Positions 1-11,654 of a stretch of DNA of 64,000 bases are shown piece by piece. The DNA lies in NCBI RefSeq assembly GCF_932526225.1, contig NC_064047.1, positions 2,169,501 to 2,233,500 on the forward strand, read 5' to 3'. The first letter of the stretch is position 1; every line of letters starts with the position of its first letter. Source of the DNA: Nematostella vectensis. Its lineage: Eukaryota; Cnidaria; Anthozoa; Actiniaria; Edwardsiidae. Both the position numbers and the translations under genes were made by a program. The notes under the pieces are model-generated. The model did no database searches. It saw only the letters and a list, made by a program, of their open reading frames with translations, and had not been told where the DNA came from.

Positions 1-445
1 GTGTTACTGAACATAATCTGTACTGTACACTTGGAGAACTGATGTGTTACTGAACATAAGCTGTATCGTACACATGGAGAACAGATGTGTTACTGAACAC
101 AATCTGTATCGTACACTTGGCGAACTGATGTGTTACTGAATATAATCTGTACCGTACACTTGGAGAACTGATGTGTTACTGAATATAATCTGTACCGTAC
201 ACTTGGCGAACTGATGTGTTATTGAACATAATATGTGCCGTACACTTGGAGAACAGATGTGTTACTGAACACAATCTGTACCATACACTACGGTACACTT
301 GCCGAACTGATGTGTTACTGAACATAATCTGCACCGTACACTTGGAGAACAGATGTGTTAATAAACATAATTGTACCATACACTTGGAAAACAGATGTGT
401 TACTTAACACAATCTGTACCGTACGCTACCTTTCACTTGGCGAAC
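1..445. repeat. 43-bp minisatellite array, left-edge block
   Basis: About ten tandem copies of a 43-bp unit containing CTGATGTGTTACTGAACATA, varying at a few positions (CTGTACC/CTGTACT/CTGTATC; TTGGAGAAC/TTGGCGAAC). The array enters from the left edge, is split by a transposon at 446-1611, and resumes to about 1797. It matches 36951-37397 almost base for base, so it is probably the 3' array of another gene copy lying to the left. Short open frames here are products of the repeat, not genes. Confidence 0.95.
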
Positions 446-1611
446 TTTACAGGACCCGAAATAATCCCAGGACCCGAAACGATCCCCAAAAGTTCCCCAA
501 CTGATCCCGGGACCCGAAACGATCCTCAAGAGTCCCCGAAATGAACCCCAAGGAATTACAGTAATGGACAACTAAAGGAATGTGTAAGGATTGGCTTTCA
601 GTTTTAAAAACATATGAAACATTTAGCTTTGTTTGTGTTATTAAAAGGAAATTTACACCAACTAAAACTATAGTATTTTAATTTTAATATACGACTGCGG
701 GGGAAATACAGTTGTTGAGTCAGAAATTGGGGTCAACTAACAATTCCTGTGATAGTAATTTGAAGAACCCGGCGTGGATAAATCATTTTTACATAACAAG
801 CCATAAAAGAAAGTCTTTACAGATAGGACATGCCGCTTTTCATAGGATGCGAAATGTTTTTAAGCTATTTTTTGGCATGTTTGTTTTCGGTGAATGAAAG
901 ACCTATCATATCATGAGATCATGCCGGGATGTACTCACGACTTTGAGGAAATACAAAACTCACATATATTGCTTTCAAGAAAAGCCACATCCTCTTAATA
1001 TTTTGCATCGGTAGTAGAAGGGTTGTTCGAGTGTATTACTCGGTGTGCTTTTGTTATTCCATCTTCTCGGCCAAACCGGCTGCCTAAAATGTGTCGGTAA
1101 ATATTCGCTCCTGTGAACAAGGATTTCGTGGTGAAATACATGTTTGGTTGTCAAATGAATATTAATTTTAGGGGTGATGTTTACCGGAAATGAGATTTAT
1201 AGTGTCAGAGTCATGTGTCGGAACCGCAAAATGTGTGATGGAAGGTCAAAAGTTTGGTTGATCTGAGCAAAGGTGTGCTACGTTTATGCTGTATAATTCC
1301 TTTCAGTAGCGATTTAAAGTTGTGTATTTGTTTTGGACTCTGTTTATGGGTTTAACGCCGGGCAATGTAATAAATAAAAGTATTGTGTTGGAATTTAATA
1401 TTTTTAAGTCACGTTGTTTAGAAATCGAGTCGCTTCAAGAATTGCAAGTATTTCTTCTGCTTTTCCTTTGTCCATTACCGCAATTCCTTGGGGTTGATTT
1501 CGGGGACTCCTCGGTATCGCTTTGGTTCCGAGGATCAGTTTGGGTACTTTTGGGGATCATTTCGGGTCCTGGGATCGTTTCGGTTCCTGGGATCATTTCG
1601 GGTCCTGTACA
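446..1611. mobile_element. Non-autonomous DNA transposon, copy 1 (TGTACAGGACCC ends)
   Basis: A 1.17-kb element with inverted ends of roughly 150 bp (left end TTTACAGGACCC, mutated from TGTACAGGACCC; right end GGGTCCTGTACA), rich in GGACCCGAAA-type subrepeats. It sits inside one minisatellite unit and is flanked by the 4-bp duplication GAAC (442-445 and 1612-1615). No transposase frame is visible inside. A 4-bp target duplication with TGT...ACA ends would fit families such as Ginger, Sola or Academ; the family is inference. Confidence 0.85.
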
Positions 1612-1797
1612 GAACTGATATGTTACTGAAAATAATCTGCACCGTACACTTGGTGAACTGATGTGTTTCTGAATATAATCTGTATCGTTCACTTGGCGAA
1701 CAGATGTGTTACTGAACACAATCTGTACCGTACAACTAGAGAACTGATGTGTTACTGAACACAATCTGTACCGCACACCTAGAGAACTGATGTGTTA
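1612..1797. repeat. 43-bp minisatellite, remainder after transposon copy 1
   Basis: Four units of the 43-bp repeat complete the array interrupted at 446-1611. The last unit ends in GTTATTATAAG, as at the end of every other array in the window. Confidence 0.9.
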
Positions 1798-2057
1798 TTA
1801 TAAGTTATAAATAGCATGATCAACGAGAAAATAAACTTGCAACTACGAGTAATATTAGGTTGCATGAGTAAACACGGTTAAATGGATTATTGCATAAGCT
1901 TTGCTCATTTTACCCCTCTAGAGACCACCAAATTTGAACGAACAATTCTCAAATCAAACATAGTTGATTTGCATAGTTGCTCTACATATCTACAGCTTAG
2001 TTCTTTGACGTCATTAGCACGCATGCCTACAGCAATCAAAATCATCCCACATGGATC
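1798..2057 (+). terminator. Conserved array-end sequence with AATAAA (probable gene 3' end)
   Basis: Single-copy sequence follows the array and recurs after the other three arrays (8938, 38769, 45260). It holds AATAAA at 1830-1835, in the other copies framed by CGAG/CTCG that could form a short stem. The recurrence suggests that the minisatellite lies in the 3' untranslated region and that polyadenylation happens here. No cleavage site can be proven from sequence alone. Confidence 0.45.
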
Positions 2058-3221
2058 TGTACAGGACCCGAAATGATCCCAGGACCCGAAACGATCCCAG
2101 GACCCGAAATGATCCCCAAAAGTACCCCAACTGATCCCGGGACCCGAAACGATCCCCAAGAGTCCCCGAAATGAACCCCAAGGAATTGCAGTAATGGACA
2201 AACAAAAGGAATGTGGAAGGATTGGCTTTCAGTTTTAAAAACATATGAAACATTTTAAGCGTCATTTTTGTCACTATCCATAAATTTGAATTAACTAAAA
2301 CCATATTATTAAGATTTTTATATACGACTGCGCGGGAAATACAGCTTTCGACAGCTTGGTTGAGTCAGCAATTGGGGTTAAATAAAAATTCCCGTGATGG
2401 TAATTTGAAGAACCAGGCGTGAATAAATAATTTATACATAACAAGCCATAAACGAATGTCTCCACAGATTAGACATGCCTCTGCTTTCCCGTAGGAAAAT
2501 TTTTGTTTGTGTTCGGTGAATGAAAGACCTATCATAAAGAGAGAAATCATGCAGTGGTGTACGCACTACTACATAAGGAAATTCAAAACTCACATATTGC
2601 TTTCAACAAAAGCCACATCTCTTAATATTTTGCAAGTAAAAGGGTTGTTCGAGTGCATTACTCAGTTTTGTCATTCCATTTTCTCGGCCAAACCGGCTGT
2701 CGGTAAATATTTGCTCGTGTGAACATGGATTTCGTGGTGAAAAACACTGTTTGGTTGTCAAATGAATATAGATTTTTAGGGGTGATGTTTACCGGAAACG
2801 AGATTTATAGTGTCAGAGTGTTGGAACTGCAAATGTTTCGAAGGTCAAAAGTTTGGTTGTTCTGAGCAAGGCTGTGCTATGTTTATGTTGTACTCCTTTC
2901 AGTAGCAATTAAAAGTTGTGTATTTGTTTTGGACTTTATGGGTTTACCGCCGGGGCAATGTAATAAATAGAAGTATTGTATTGGAATTTAAGTTTTTTAA
3001 GTCATGTTATTTAGAAATAGATTCGCTGTCAACCCTTAATTATGCTTTAAATGGAATTGCTTTCTTCTGCTTTCCCTTTGTCCATTACCGCAATTCCGTG
3101 GGGCTGATTTCGGGGACTCCTCGGTATCGTTTCGGGTCCCGGGATCAGTTGGGGTACTTTTGGGGATCATTTCGGGTCCTGGGATAGTTTCGGGTCCTGG
3201 GATCATTTCGGGTCCTGTACA
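2058..3221. mobile_element. Non-autonomous DNA transposon, copy 2 (TGTACAGGACCC ends)
   Basis: A second, diverged member of the family at 446-1611, with ends TGTACAGGACCC and GGGTCCTGTACA. The 4-bp duplication GATC flanks it (2054-2057 and 3222-3225). The paralogous sites near 39025 and 45525 read straight through with a single GATC, so both give an empty site and this insertion postdates the segmental duplication or was absent from its source. Confidence 0.9.
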
Positions 3222-4580
3222 GATCTCGTCTGACGTTGTTTAGGTATCACGAGATCAAATACTCTGGTCTCTTGGCGCAGGGTCCATTCCTGCAAAAATC
3301 AGGAAGGTGCCTTCTATTTGTTTCCCTGGTGGAAACTATAGAAGCTTCTTGGTTCTAAATTTCTGATGTAGAGGGAAATGAAGAAGACAAAAGATTATTT
3401 TACCTTTTTGTAAATTTCCCTTACTATTAATGCATGAGGGAAATTTAGAACTATCTATTGTTTTCGAGGGAATTTCGCTAGTAATTGTCCCTCTGAAAAC
3501 AAAACAGTCTAAGCTTATATCTTTTTTTCTTCTTTTGATAACTTGCCAAGTTTCTCATTGTGTTGAAATCTTACTAACTAAATGATCACTTACTAACAAA
3601 AACAAGATAGTCTATTCAGTTTTGTTCTTCGTTCTGTCCACTCTTGGGAAATTGATATTTAAACGAGTTTAATTAAACCACCTTAAAACTGGTTTAATTG
3701 CTGGTGTGAATAAGGTATGCGTATAGTCAGGGCAATACGATGTGTCAATCCTAAAACAACCCCCCCCCCAGAAGTCTTCCTTAATACACTCAAGGGGGTA
3801 CTTGATTTGGAGCCTAACTCTGTTGTACCTTCCGCACCAGTATAACTGGTGGAAATTGAATAAAGAAATAAAAAAATAATAATAATAAACTCATGGAGGG
3901 CGGTAGTGTGTATTTTGAAAAAAATCGCACAATTTTTTTTTTCATTTTCATTTCTATTTTTGGAAGCGGACTCACCAACCTGAAGTTATATGCCTCGTTT
4001 TCCATCTTCCGCAGAATTTGCTGTGCGCATTGCAAGATTACACATCAAGCAAAACGTCTAAAAATTAAACATTCCTCACACACGCTCCCATGTAGATAAC
4101 TTGAATTGATCTAATTCAATGGTCAAGGTTGCTAACTTACGAACCCTGTGTGCGGCCTATTGTTGGGCAACATAACAAAGGAATCATGCTATTGAAAGAC
4201 TTTATATATTTTCACTTCAAGTGTTTGGCATTTTGAATGTTGGCCAGCAACGAGCGATCTTCAGGTTTTCATTCATTATAAACTACATTCTACAGTACGT
4301 GAGGGGTTGGGGGGCGCGGGTTTTTAAGGAATGAGAGAGAAACTGGAGGACAAGGAGAATCCGCTATTACAAATTCGACATGCAGGAGAGAGAAAATGTC
4401 TAACATTTAATGGTAGAGGTACCCTGGGTACCAGAACCTCCAGACTCTCGTGTCGCTCAGCCAAAATGTCACTGGACGAGAAAAGTCTGGAGTCTGTGAT
4501 ACCCAGGTTTGGGAGAGGTAGAGATTCAGAAATCAATGAGAGAATATGGGATATTTCAGGGGCTGTCCCTGCTTTTGTAC
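3222..4580. other. 5' flank of gene A, repeated upstream of C and D
   Basis: No gene seen. The stretch is near-identical to 39026-40400 and 45526-46880. It contains a poly-C run near 3764 that varies in length between copies. The small open frames are not conserved: the 85-codon frame at 4331 is shifted in the C copy. Confidence 0.7.
4421..4508. repeat. Short imperfect inverted repeat upstream of gene A
   Basis: CCTGGGTACCAGAACCTCC near the left end is inverted as AGTCTGGAGTCTGTGATACC near 4485-4503, with the centre around TGTCGCTCAGCC. It looks like a small fold-back element about 75-160 bp upstream of the TATA box. It is kept upstream of C (near 40241) and D (near 46721). Confidence 0.5.
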
Positions 4581-4581
4581 A

Positions 4582-4590
4582 TATATAAAA
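4582..4590 (+). promoter_or_regulatory. TATA box of gene A
   Basis: TATATAAAA lies about 80 bp before the ATG at 4671. The same element precedes C (40401) and D (46882); B has TTTATAA near 14305. A short 5' leader follows, with a small GC hairpin (ACCCCGCATTGGGGGT, 4632-4647). Confidence 0.55.
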
Positions 4591-4670
4591 CTGTGTAGGC
4601 CTGAAAAGAATAACAAACTTTAATATTTAAAAACCCCGCATTGGGGGTTTGTCATATCGTATCGGCAATT

Positions 4671-7600
4671 ATGGGGATAGCAAGCTTAATCCTTCGTCTG
4701 CATATCTTAATGATTTTCTTTTCCTTTGAAGTATCTTCTCAAACTTGCTCAGTTAAATCCGCCCCAAAAGAGAGACCCACGAAAAAGTTCAACAAAGTTA
4801 ACAAATCGTTTCTTAACGGTACCGTTTTTCACGAGTTGCATGTTAAAGATGCGATGGAGTGTGGGTTATCGTGCTTGCAAGAAGATCTGTGTGCTTCCTA
4901 TAACATGGCACGGAAACCATCGCCAGGGCTTCGCTACATTTGCGAGTTGCTATCTATTCGAATTGGTGATCTTGGCGCAGAGCTGGTGAAGAACGACACC
5001 TTTGACCACTTCAGTACTAAGGTCAATCAAGTAAATTAGATCAGTTGCATTGTTTTACAGAACCATCTAATTTAAGAACTTAGCTTGAAGTTATTTATAT
5101 TTTTAGGACATCATTCGGTGACACATTAAATTGGTCCCGGCCATTTTACTAGATTACCAGAGATTCGACGAAACTAATATTTTCCCGCAGTAGCCCTGTA
5201 AAACATAGAATTCTCGTCCGTTTTAGCATATTAAAAAAGCTGGCTTGTCATGGCATAAAACAAAGCAGTAAAAACCCCTTGCTGTGCAAATACTGATATT
5301 TTGAAATATTGATGACACACTCTTGACTTGTGCATTAGCTTGTCAACCTTTTTATATAATCTTCCCTATGAGTGAAACGCCAAAGACCTATCCAAGCTAA
5401 CCATCGCTGCCATAATCAGTGACACAATCATCAAAACATTGACGAAATTGTAGAACTAATCGGTGGGACAGAAAAGTTAATGCATGATTTGGGAGTTTAG
5501 ATTGCTCTCTAGTGCTAGATTGGCGCGTTTGACAAAAGAAATGCAAATATACCATGGTTTATCCCAGTGATGCGTTCATTTAGTAAATAAACACCTTCTG
5601 GCGAAAACAGGTTTTGATGAATTGTCACGGGGTCTTATGACAACATTGACAACGATCAGCGTAGTTGTTTGTGCTTGCTTTATTCCCTTCCCTTCCCTTC
5701 CCTTCCCTTCCCTTCCCTTCCCTTCCCTTCCCTTCCCTTCCCTTCCCTTCCCTTCCCTTCCCTTCCCTTCCCTTCCCTTCCCTTCCCTTCCCTTCCCTTC
5801 CCTTCCCTTCCCTTCCCTTCCCTTCCCTTCCCTTCCCTTCCCTTCCCTTCCCTTCCCTTCCCTTCCCTTCCCTTCCCTTCCCTTCCCTTCCCTTCCCTTC
5901 CCTTCCCTTCCCTTCCCTTCCCTTCCCTCTCTTCTCTTCTGCAGGTTACGATACATCGATTCGCGGTAAATTGAAATAAGTGTATTTCAGATATCAAGCT
6001 AGTGTTTTCCAGCCGTTATTATACAGAAACACAAATTTTATGCTTCCTTTTCTAATAGTTCCACTGCTATGCAGACAATGGTCGGGATGCATCGGACTTC
6101 TGTGTGGGTAAGTTTCGCTTTAGTCAGGCCGCCTATTTGTAATCCTTGCGACATGACGGAAAAACATGACGTAACGCTTCAAGTACGCCTATTTTACATC
6201 GAATAAGGCGGGAGTTTCTCTGAGTACTTAGTAACTTATAGCAAACAAAATATCAAGTGCGACGTTTTTTTAATTGATGCACTTTCTGTAAAGTGTCTTT
6301 GAAATTTGAGCTTTTCGTCACAGGACTGTTGTACAGGGCAATGATGATCAAGGAAAAATTATCTTAAAAAGCCACAATCTGGTTATGTGCACTTCGGCCT
6401 CACGTTATTTGTGTTTTGAAAATCAGTCCGTACAACAAGGATCCTATAGCCATTGTAAGTAAATGTGTCTTCTCTCTCTATCCCGAATTGCGCGTTTTCC
6501 AGGTTTTTCCGTCATGTCGATCCTAGCAAAATACCAAAATGTGAAAAAGCATCCATTTTGATCGGTTGGTTTGTCTTGTGGGAAAACCAAAGCGATACTT
6601 TTTATTTGAATTTGGTAAATAAAGTATTATTAAATGAAAATAATAAAAAATGGTGTGACTAAAAGGGCACTTTAATTACAACTTTTAACTTCAAGCTTAA
6701 GACAAGGATCTTTTTCTAGGAACCTTTTCAAAAAAACACTTTTTTTATAATTGGTACCAGCCAGAGAGCACAAAATTCTCAGAACTCGTCAAAGCTCAAA
6801 TCATATCGTGTGCATAATAATGATTGGATAATCATCATCATTTATCGGAATTCCTGTAATTCTTTTTCAATATATATATCATTGGGCATAATATTATTGT
6901 ATATATGTGGCCAGCACGGGCCACGTGCATGGCTGGCTGTTTAGAAACGGCCTCAACCGGTGAGAAGAAACCGTTTAGCAATCAATACTCCTCCATTTAG
7001 CATTATCCACACTCTATATTTCTTATTATTATCCTTTGTTAGCTAGTTCATAAATGAACTTTGTACAGTCTACCTGTAACATGCCCCTGTTAACTCATTT
7101 GTAACCTGAAGAAAACAGGTACTGAACAACCGAAACATTGTTCTATAAAATATTTGTATCGACTTTTTCTTTCAAATTTCTTGTTATTTTTTAGGCACGT
7201 GTCGTGACATTAAACTCAGTCACCCGCCAGCCCCCAGCGGATATTATGTCATCGACCCCTCAGGTGATCTTGGAGAACCACCTTTTCCTGTATTTTGTGA
7301 CATGATGTCACATAACGGTATTGGCGTGACCGTGGTTGGTCATGATAGCGAGGGACGAATCAACGCCAAAGGTTATAGATCTGCTGGGTCCTTCTCGCGT
7401 GACGTCACGTACGACTTCACAAGTGTCACGCAGTTGAAAGAATTGACAACTAGGTCAAACTACTGCGAGCAGTTCATCAAATACGAGTGCAAAGCGTCGT
7501 CTTTGTATTATTACCCAGGAGGCAATTGGTTCAATTGGTGGGTGTCACGTGACGGGCACAAGATGACGTCATGGGGTGGTGCTCCGACTGGCAGCAACAA

Positions 7601-7799
7601 GTGCGCATGCGGGGTGACGGGCACGTGCGCCAATCCCGCCTACCGATGCAACTGCTCGAGCAATGATGACACATGGCGAGAAGATAGTGGCTTACTCACC
7701 GATAAGGACACACTGCCTGTCATTCAGCTGAGGGCAGGGGATACTGAAGGAAGTACGGAGGATGGGTACCTCACTTTAGGCAAGATGAAGTGTTACTGA
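4671..7799 (+). CDS. Gene A: secreted PAN/apple plus fibrinogen-like (CNTNAP-type) protein
   Basis: Three coding exons are inferred: 4671-5021, 6059-6107 and 7195-7799, all with GT/AG borders and consistent phase (0, then 1), giving 334 aa. Exon 1 encodes a hydrophobic signal peptide (about 1-26, ending FEVSS) and a cysteine-bearing PAN/apple-like domain (C...CGLSCLQEDLC...C). Exon 2 adds HCYADNGRDASDFC. Exon 3 is a fibrinogen-like domain of the type in contactin-associated proteins and anthozoan skeletal-matrix-like proteins (GYYVIDPSGD, PFPVFCDM, SWGGAPTG, CACGVTGTC, CNCSSND, DSGLLTDKDTLPV). The first ATG in frame is at 4671; the frame upstream opens only with TTG. The exon 1 donor is GTCAAT here but GTAAAT in the other copies, so splicing may be weaker. 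Probably extracellular; ligand unknown. Confidence 0.8.
5022..6058 (+). other. Intron 1 of gene A
   Basis: Non-coding. Reading through the donor adds only VNQVN before a stop. It contains the pentanucleotide tract at 5683-5928 and ends at TTCTAATAG. The equivalent introns in C and D are colinear apart from tract length and a small hairpin insertion. Confidence 0.7.
5683..5928. repeat. (CCCTT)n microsatellite
   Basis: About 49 perfect pentanucleotide copies, pyrimidine-only on the plus strand. The gene C equivalent (about 41502-41550) is short and degenerate; the gene D equivalent (47939-48030) is intermediate. The repetitive open frames on both strands are artefacts of this tract. Confidence 0.97.
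6108..7194 (+). other. Intron 2 of gene A
   Basis: Non-coding. About 200 bp (roughly 6836-7037, including GGCCAGCACGGGCC) are absent from the matching introns of C and D, while the sequence just before the exon is shared by all four copies. The acceptor is a T-rich run ending TTAG at 7194. Confidence 0.65.
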
Positions 7800-8937
7800 A
7801 CACTAACTTTACTACACACTTGGCAAGCTGATGTGTTACTTAACATAATATATGCCGTACATTTTTGAGAACTGATGTGTAACCGAACACAATCTGTACT
7901 GTACACTACGGTACATTTGCCGAACTGATGTGTTACTGAACATAATATGTGCCGTACACTTGGAGAACAGATGTGTTACTGACCACAATCTGTACCGTAC
8001 ACTACGGTACACTTGCCGAACTGATGTGTTACTGAACATAATCTGCACCGTACACTTGGAGAACTGATGTGTTACTGAACATAATCTGCACCGTACACTT
8101 TAAGAACTGATGTGTTACTGAACATAATCTGTATCGTACACTTGCCGAACTGATGTGTTACTGAACATAATCTGTACCGTACACTTGGCGAACTGATGTG
8201 TTACTGAACATAATCTGTACTGTACACTTGGAGAACTGATGTATTACTGAACATAATCTGTACTCTACACTTGGAGAACAGATGTGTTACTGAGCATAAT
8301 CTGTACCGTACACTTGGCGAACTGATGTGTTACTAAATATAATCTGTATCGTACACTTGGCGAACTGATGTGTTACTGAACATAATCTGTATCGTACACT
8401 TGGAGAACTGATGTGTTACTGAACATAATCTGTACTGTACACTTGGTGAACTGATGTGTTACTGAACATAATCTGTATCGTACACTTGGCGTACTGATGT
8501 GTTACTGAACATAATCTGTATCGTACACTTGGAGAACTGATGTTTTACTGAACACAATCTGTACCGTTCACTTGGAGAACTGATGTGTTACTGAACATAA
8601 TCTGTACTGTACACTTGGAGAACTGATGTGTTACTGAACATAATCTGTACTGTACACTTGGAGAACTGATGTGTTACTGAACATATTCTGTATCGTACAC
8701 TTGGCGAACTGATTTGTTACTGAACACGATCTGTACAATACACTTGGCGAACTGATGTGTTACTGAATATAATCTGTACCGTACACTTGAAGAACTGATG
8801 TGTTACTGAACACAATCTGTACCGTACACTTAAAGAACTGATGTGTTACTGAACACAATCTGTACTGTACACTTGGAGAACTGATGTGTTACTGAACACA
8901 ATCTGTACCGTACACTTGGAGAACTGATGTGTTATTA
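7789..8937. repeat. 43-bp minisatellite after gene A
   Basis: About 26 tandem 43-bp units that start within the last codons and stop of exon 3 (TGTTACTGA) and end at GTTATTATAAG. The second unit still carries GGCAAGCTGATGTG, the form found in the coding end of genes B and C. Confidence 0.95.
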
Positions 8938-9136
8938 TAAGTTATAAATAGCATGATCAACGAGGAAATAAACTCGCAACTACGAGTAATATTAGATTAG
9001 ATGAGTAAACACGGTTAAATGGTTAGGGCATTGCATAAGCTTTATTCTTTTTACCACTCTAGAGACCACCAAATTTGAGTGAACAATTCTCAAATCAAAC
9101 ATAGTTGATTTACACAGTTGATCTACATATCTACAG
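8938..9136 (+). terminator. Array-end sequence with AATAAA after gene A
   Basis: Homologous to 1798-2000. AATAAA lies at 8967-8972 between CGAGG and CTCG. Homology to the other copies stops at 9136, after ATATCTACAG, where retroelement sequence begins. Confidence 0.45.
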
Positions 9137-9688
9137 TTTATTTGTGCCTTCCTCTCCCCTTCTTGCTTTACACATGAGCAATAGAAGCGATTTGGCGAGC
9201 TTGTTTGCAAGGGCAATAGAACACAGACTCGGATTTAAAATCGTGCCGCAGGGGCACGATAGCCGGCTTAATGAATATAAACAATACACTTTTACAAGTG
9301 ACTTTAACATGTTGCCCAACGAAGGTGAGAGCACCCTATCGCCAAAGCCTGCTTGAAAAGAAGGCCGCCCCACCCTACAAATAAGAGTCAATTGCTCATA
9401 TGACAGGGCAAATTTAGATTGAAAACCGACCAAAATGATGTAAAATGGGACACCAAAGTTTTAAATTAAAATCAGCACCACCAGTAACTGTTCCCTTGGT
9501 AATCCGCTCCTGCAAGTATATACCTTTGGGAGAGAGGACAACTAAAGAATGTCCCAATAAACATGGCATTATTGCTCCTGCAAAAATAAAAACCTGTTGT
9601 AAAAAGGACTCAATAGGCAACCAACTTCTACGAACAAAGGGGAGTCACTGCACCTGCAAGTGATCCCTTTACACTCCTAGGGGAGCGG

Positions 9689-9940
9689 CTATATGCAGCT
9701 AGTCAAACATGGAACTCTAAAATATTTCCTAAACGCTTCGGATTTTCGGCGTATTGTAATAGGTAGGCGTAAGTCCAAAGATTGACCGATTTTAGTATAT
9801 CCCCTTAGCATTTGAATGATAAAATTGCATTTTGTAGGGTCAGCAAAACCGGCTAGTCTGTGGTAATATCCTAAAGCGGAAACATCTGTCGATACAGTTG
9901 AAGCTGCATAACCTAGCTTAAAAAGATAGGCTATAAACAA
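9689..9940 (-). pseudogene. Tyrosine recombinase fragment of YR retroelement 1
   Basis: The 83-codon frame resembles the N-terminal core-binding part of retroelement tyrosine recombinases (FIAYLFKLGYAASTVSTDVS, ALGYYHRLAG, LDLRLPIT). The catalytic half with HxxR and Tyr is not visible downstream, so it is truncated. A fuller relative is at 56772-57627. Confidence 0.7.
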
Positions 9941-10302
9941 GGCAAGGCTAGTTAGTTGGAAGCTTTTAAGCCTATTATTATTATTTTAGGCCTATTAAAA
10001 TAGGCCCCACGCCAAAGAGATAGTTGTTGAATAGACTATAACTATAATGCCGCCAAGCACGCCTGTAAGTAGGCTAAGATGAGCTTTGTAAACTGGAGGC
10101 AAGCATATTTCTAACTACCTGTGCCAGTTCTGAGGTAACCGAGGTGGGATTGGTGTTGGGTAAGGGTCTACTGTTGCTGGAGCCAAGCGACGGAAGCGCT
10201 GAATCTGCAGACGAGATAAAGCATCCGCAAGTTCAAGTGGATTTCTGGCACATGGCAAGCCTTGAACAGAATGTTATAGTGAAGGCAGACAGACACTAAT
10301 TT

Positions 10303-11400
10303 CTATACAAAATTCATTAATTCCTTATCTCGGCAAGAGCATTGGTTGATTATATGCACTAATGAAATATTGTCTGTAAAAAAGGTGATACATTGATTGG
10401 CCATGCAAGAGCCCCACAACAACAGACTTAAAACTATGGGGTAAAATTCCAATGCAGCAATGTTTTTCGTTGCCAGTCTGTTGGCCAACCACCATGACAC
10501 CAATGCTTACCAAATAAAGCTCCAAAACCGATAGCATCCGATGCATCTGTATAGAGACACAAGCTCTCGCTGGTTTGCCATCTACGATCAAGGAAAAAGG
10601 AACGACCATTGTAAGACTGCAGAAAATCACGCCAAGTGCGAAGGTCATTCTTCACTTCAGTAGTAAGCTTGGCTTCATAATAAGGCTATTCGAGTCCTAT
10701 GGTTAAATCAATGGGCCGCCGAAGGAATGCTCTGCCAGGGACTATCACCGTACATGCAAAGTTCAGAAACCCTATCAAAGACTACAATTCCTGCTTGGTA
10801 GCCCGTTTGGGACCCAAGAAAGAGTCAATAAGTGCTTTACATTTGGTCAGCTTGTCTTAAGGGAGACACCAATGGAGCGTACGGTATCAAACTCGATGCC
10901 AGAAAATAAAAGGATCTGAGCTGAACCTGTAGTTTTTTCGGGAGCGATGGGTACGCCTAGAAAATGACACATACCCAGGAAAGATCCCAAGCTCGACTGA
11001 CATGCAAGGAGCGAAGGTTCAATAATCAGAAAATCATCCAAGATATGCAGAATGTTGTTTATCCCGCACTTGTATTGGGCAATCCACTGAATAGCAGAGC
11101 TAAATTCTTCAGAAGTTCTACACGAACTAGAACACCCCATAGGCATTGCCCGATCGAAATAATATTGCCCCATCCACTCATGCCTAACAGATTGTAATCA
11201 TCAGAATGAATAGGGATTACCCGAAAAGCATTTTTAATGTCAGTTTTAGCTAAGTAGCACCCAATTTCTGTGCTCTGTATTAAGGCCATGGCATCGTCAA
11301 TCCGCGCATAGTGGACACTAGTATGCTTTGTTGGTATCTGGTCATTGACAGAAGAGCCCTTTGGGAAAGACAGATGGTGTATCAGACAGCATTCCCCTCC
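10303..11400 (-). pseudogene. Reverse transcriptase/RNase H of YR retroelement 1
   Basis: Broken minus-strand frames encode RT motifs in order: AKTDIKNAFRVIPIHSDDYN (near 11250), PMGCSSSC (near 11140), ILDDFLII carrying the catalytic Asp pair (near 11035), and GVPIAPEKT (near 10940). RNase H-like segments follow (SLCLYTDASDAIGFGALFG near 10530; FTDN near 10375). At least two frame changes separate them. Upstream, HLSFPKGSSVND-type residues can be read near 11370. It is not functional. Confidence 0.85.
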
Positions 11401-11654
11401 TGCCTTTTTAGGTACAAGGCCTAAGGGGGAAACTCTGAAATCAAGGAGTCGAACAGATGAGCTCCTGTTCAGCTTTAGTTAAACAGCCTGAGGGTTTTCT
11501 CGAGCTGATAAATTTTGGGCTTCGGAAAACTGTCTAGACCCACGGAAACCAAATGAAAAGCCAGTAACAAGCAAGATGGCCTTAGAGCCATCATAGCCTA
11601 ATAATAAATGCCGTAACCTATCTACCCTTGGTACCCTGGTAAGGCCCTATAGGA

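Noticed and set aside
1435-1776. 113-codon minus frame crossing the transposon end and minisatellite
   Set aside because: It is composed of repeat translation; the same residues recur in every array.
446-3221. TGTACAGGACCC elements as promoters or genes
   Set aside because: Inverted ends with 4-bp target duplications and empty paralogous sites show they are transposon insertions, and the short internal frames are not conserved between copies 1 and 2.
4331-4588. 85-codon open frame upstream of gene A as a conserved gene
   Set aside because: It spans a fold-back repeat and the TATA box, and is frameshifted in the equivalent region of gene C.
5576-5997. Long open frames of repeated FPSLP / GREGK residues on both strands
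   Set aside because: They only translate the (CCCTT)n tract, which has no stop in any frame.
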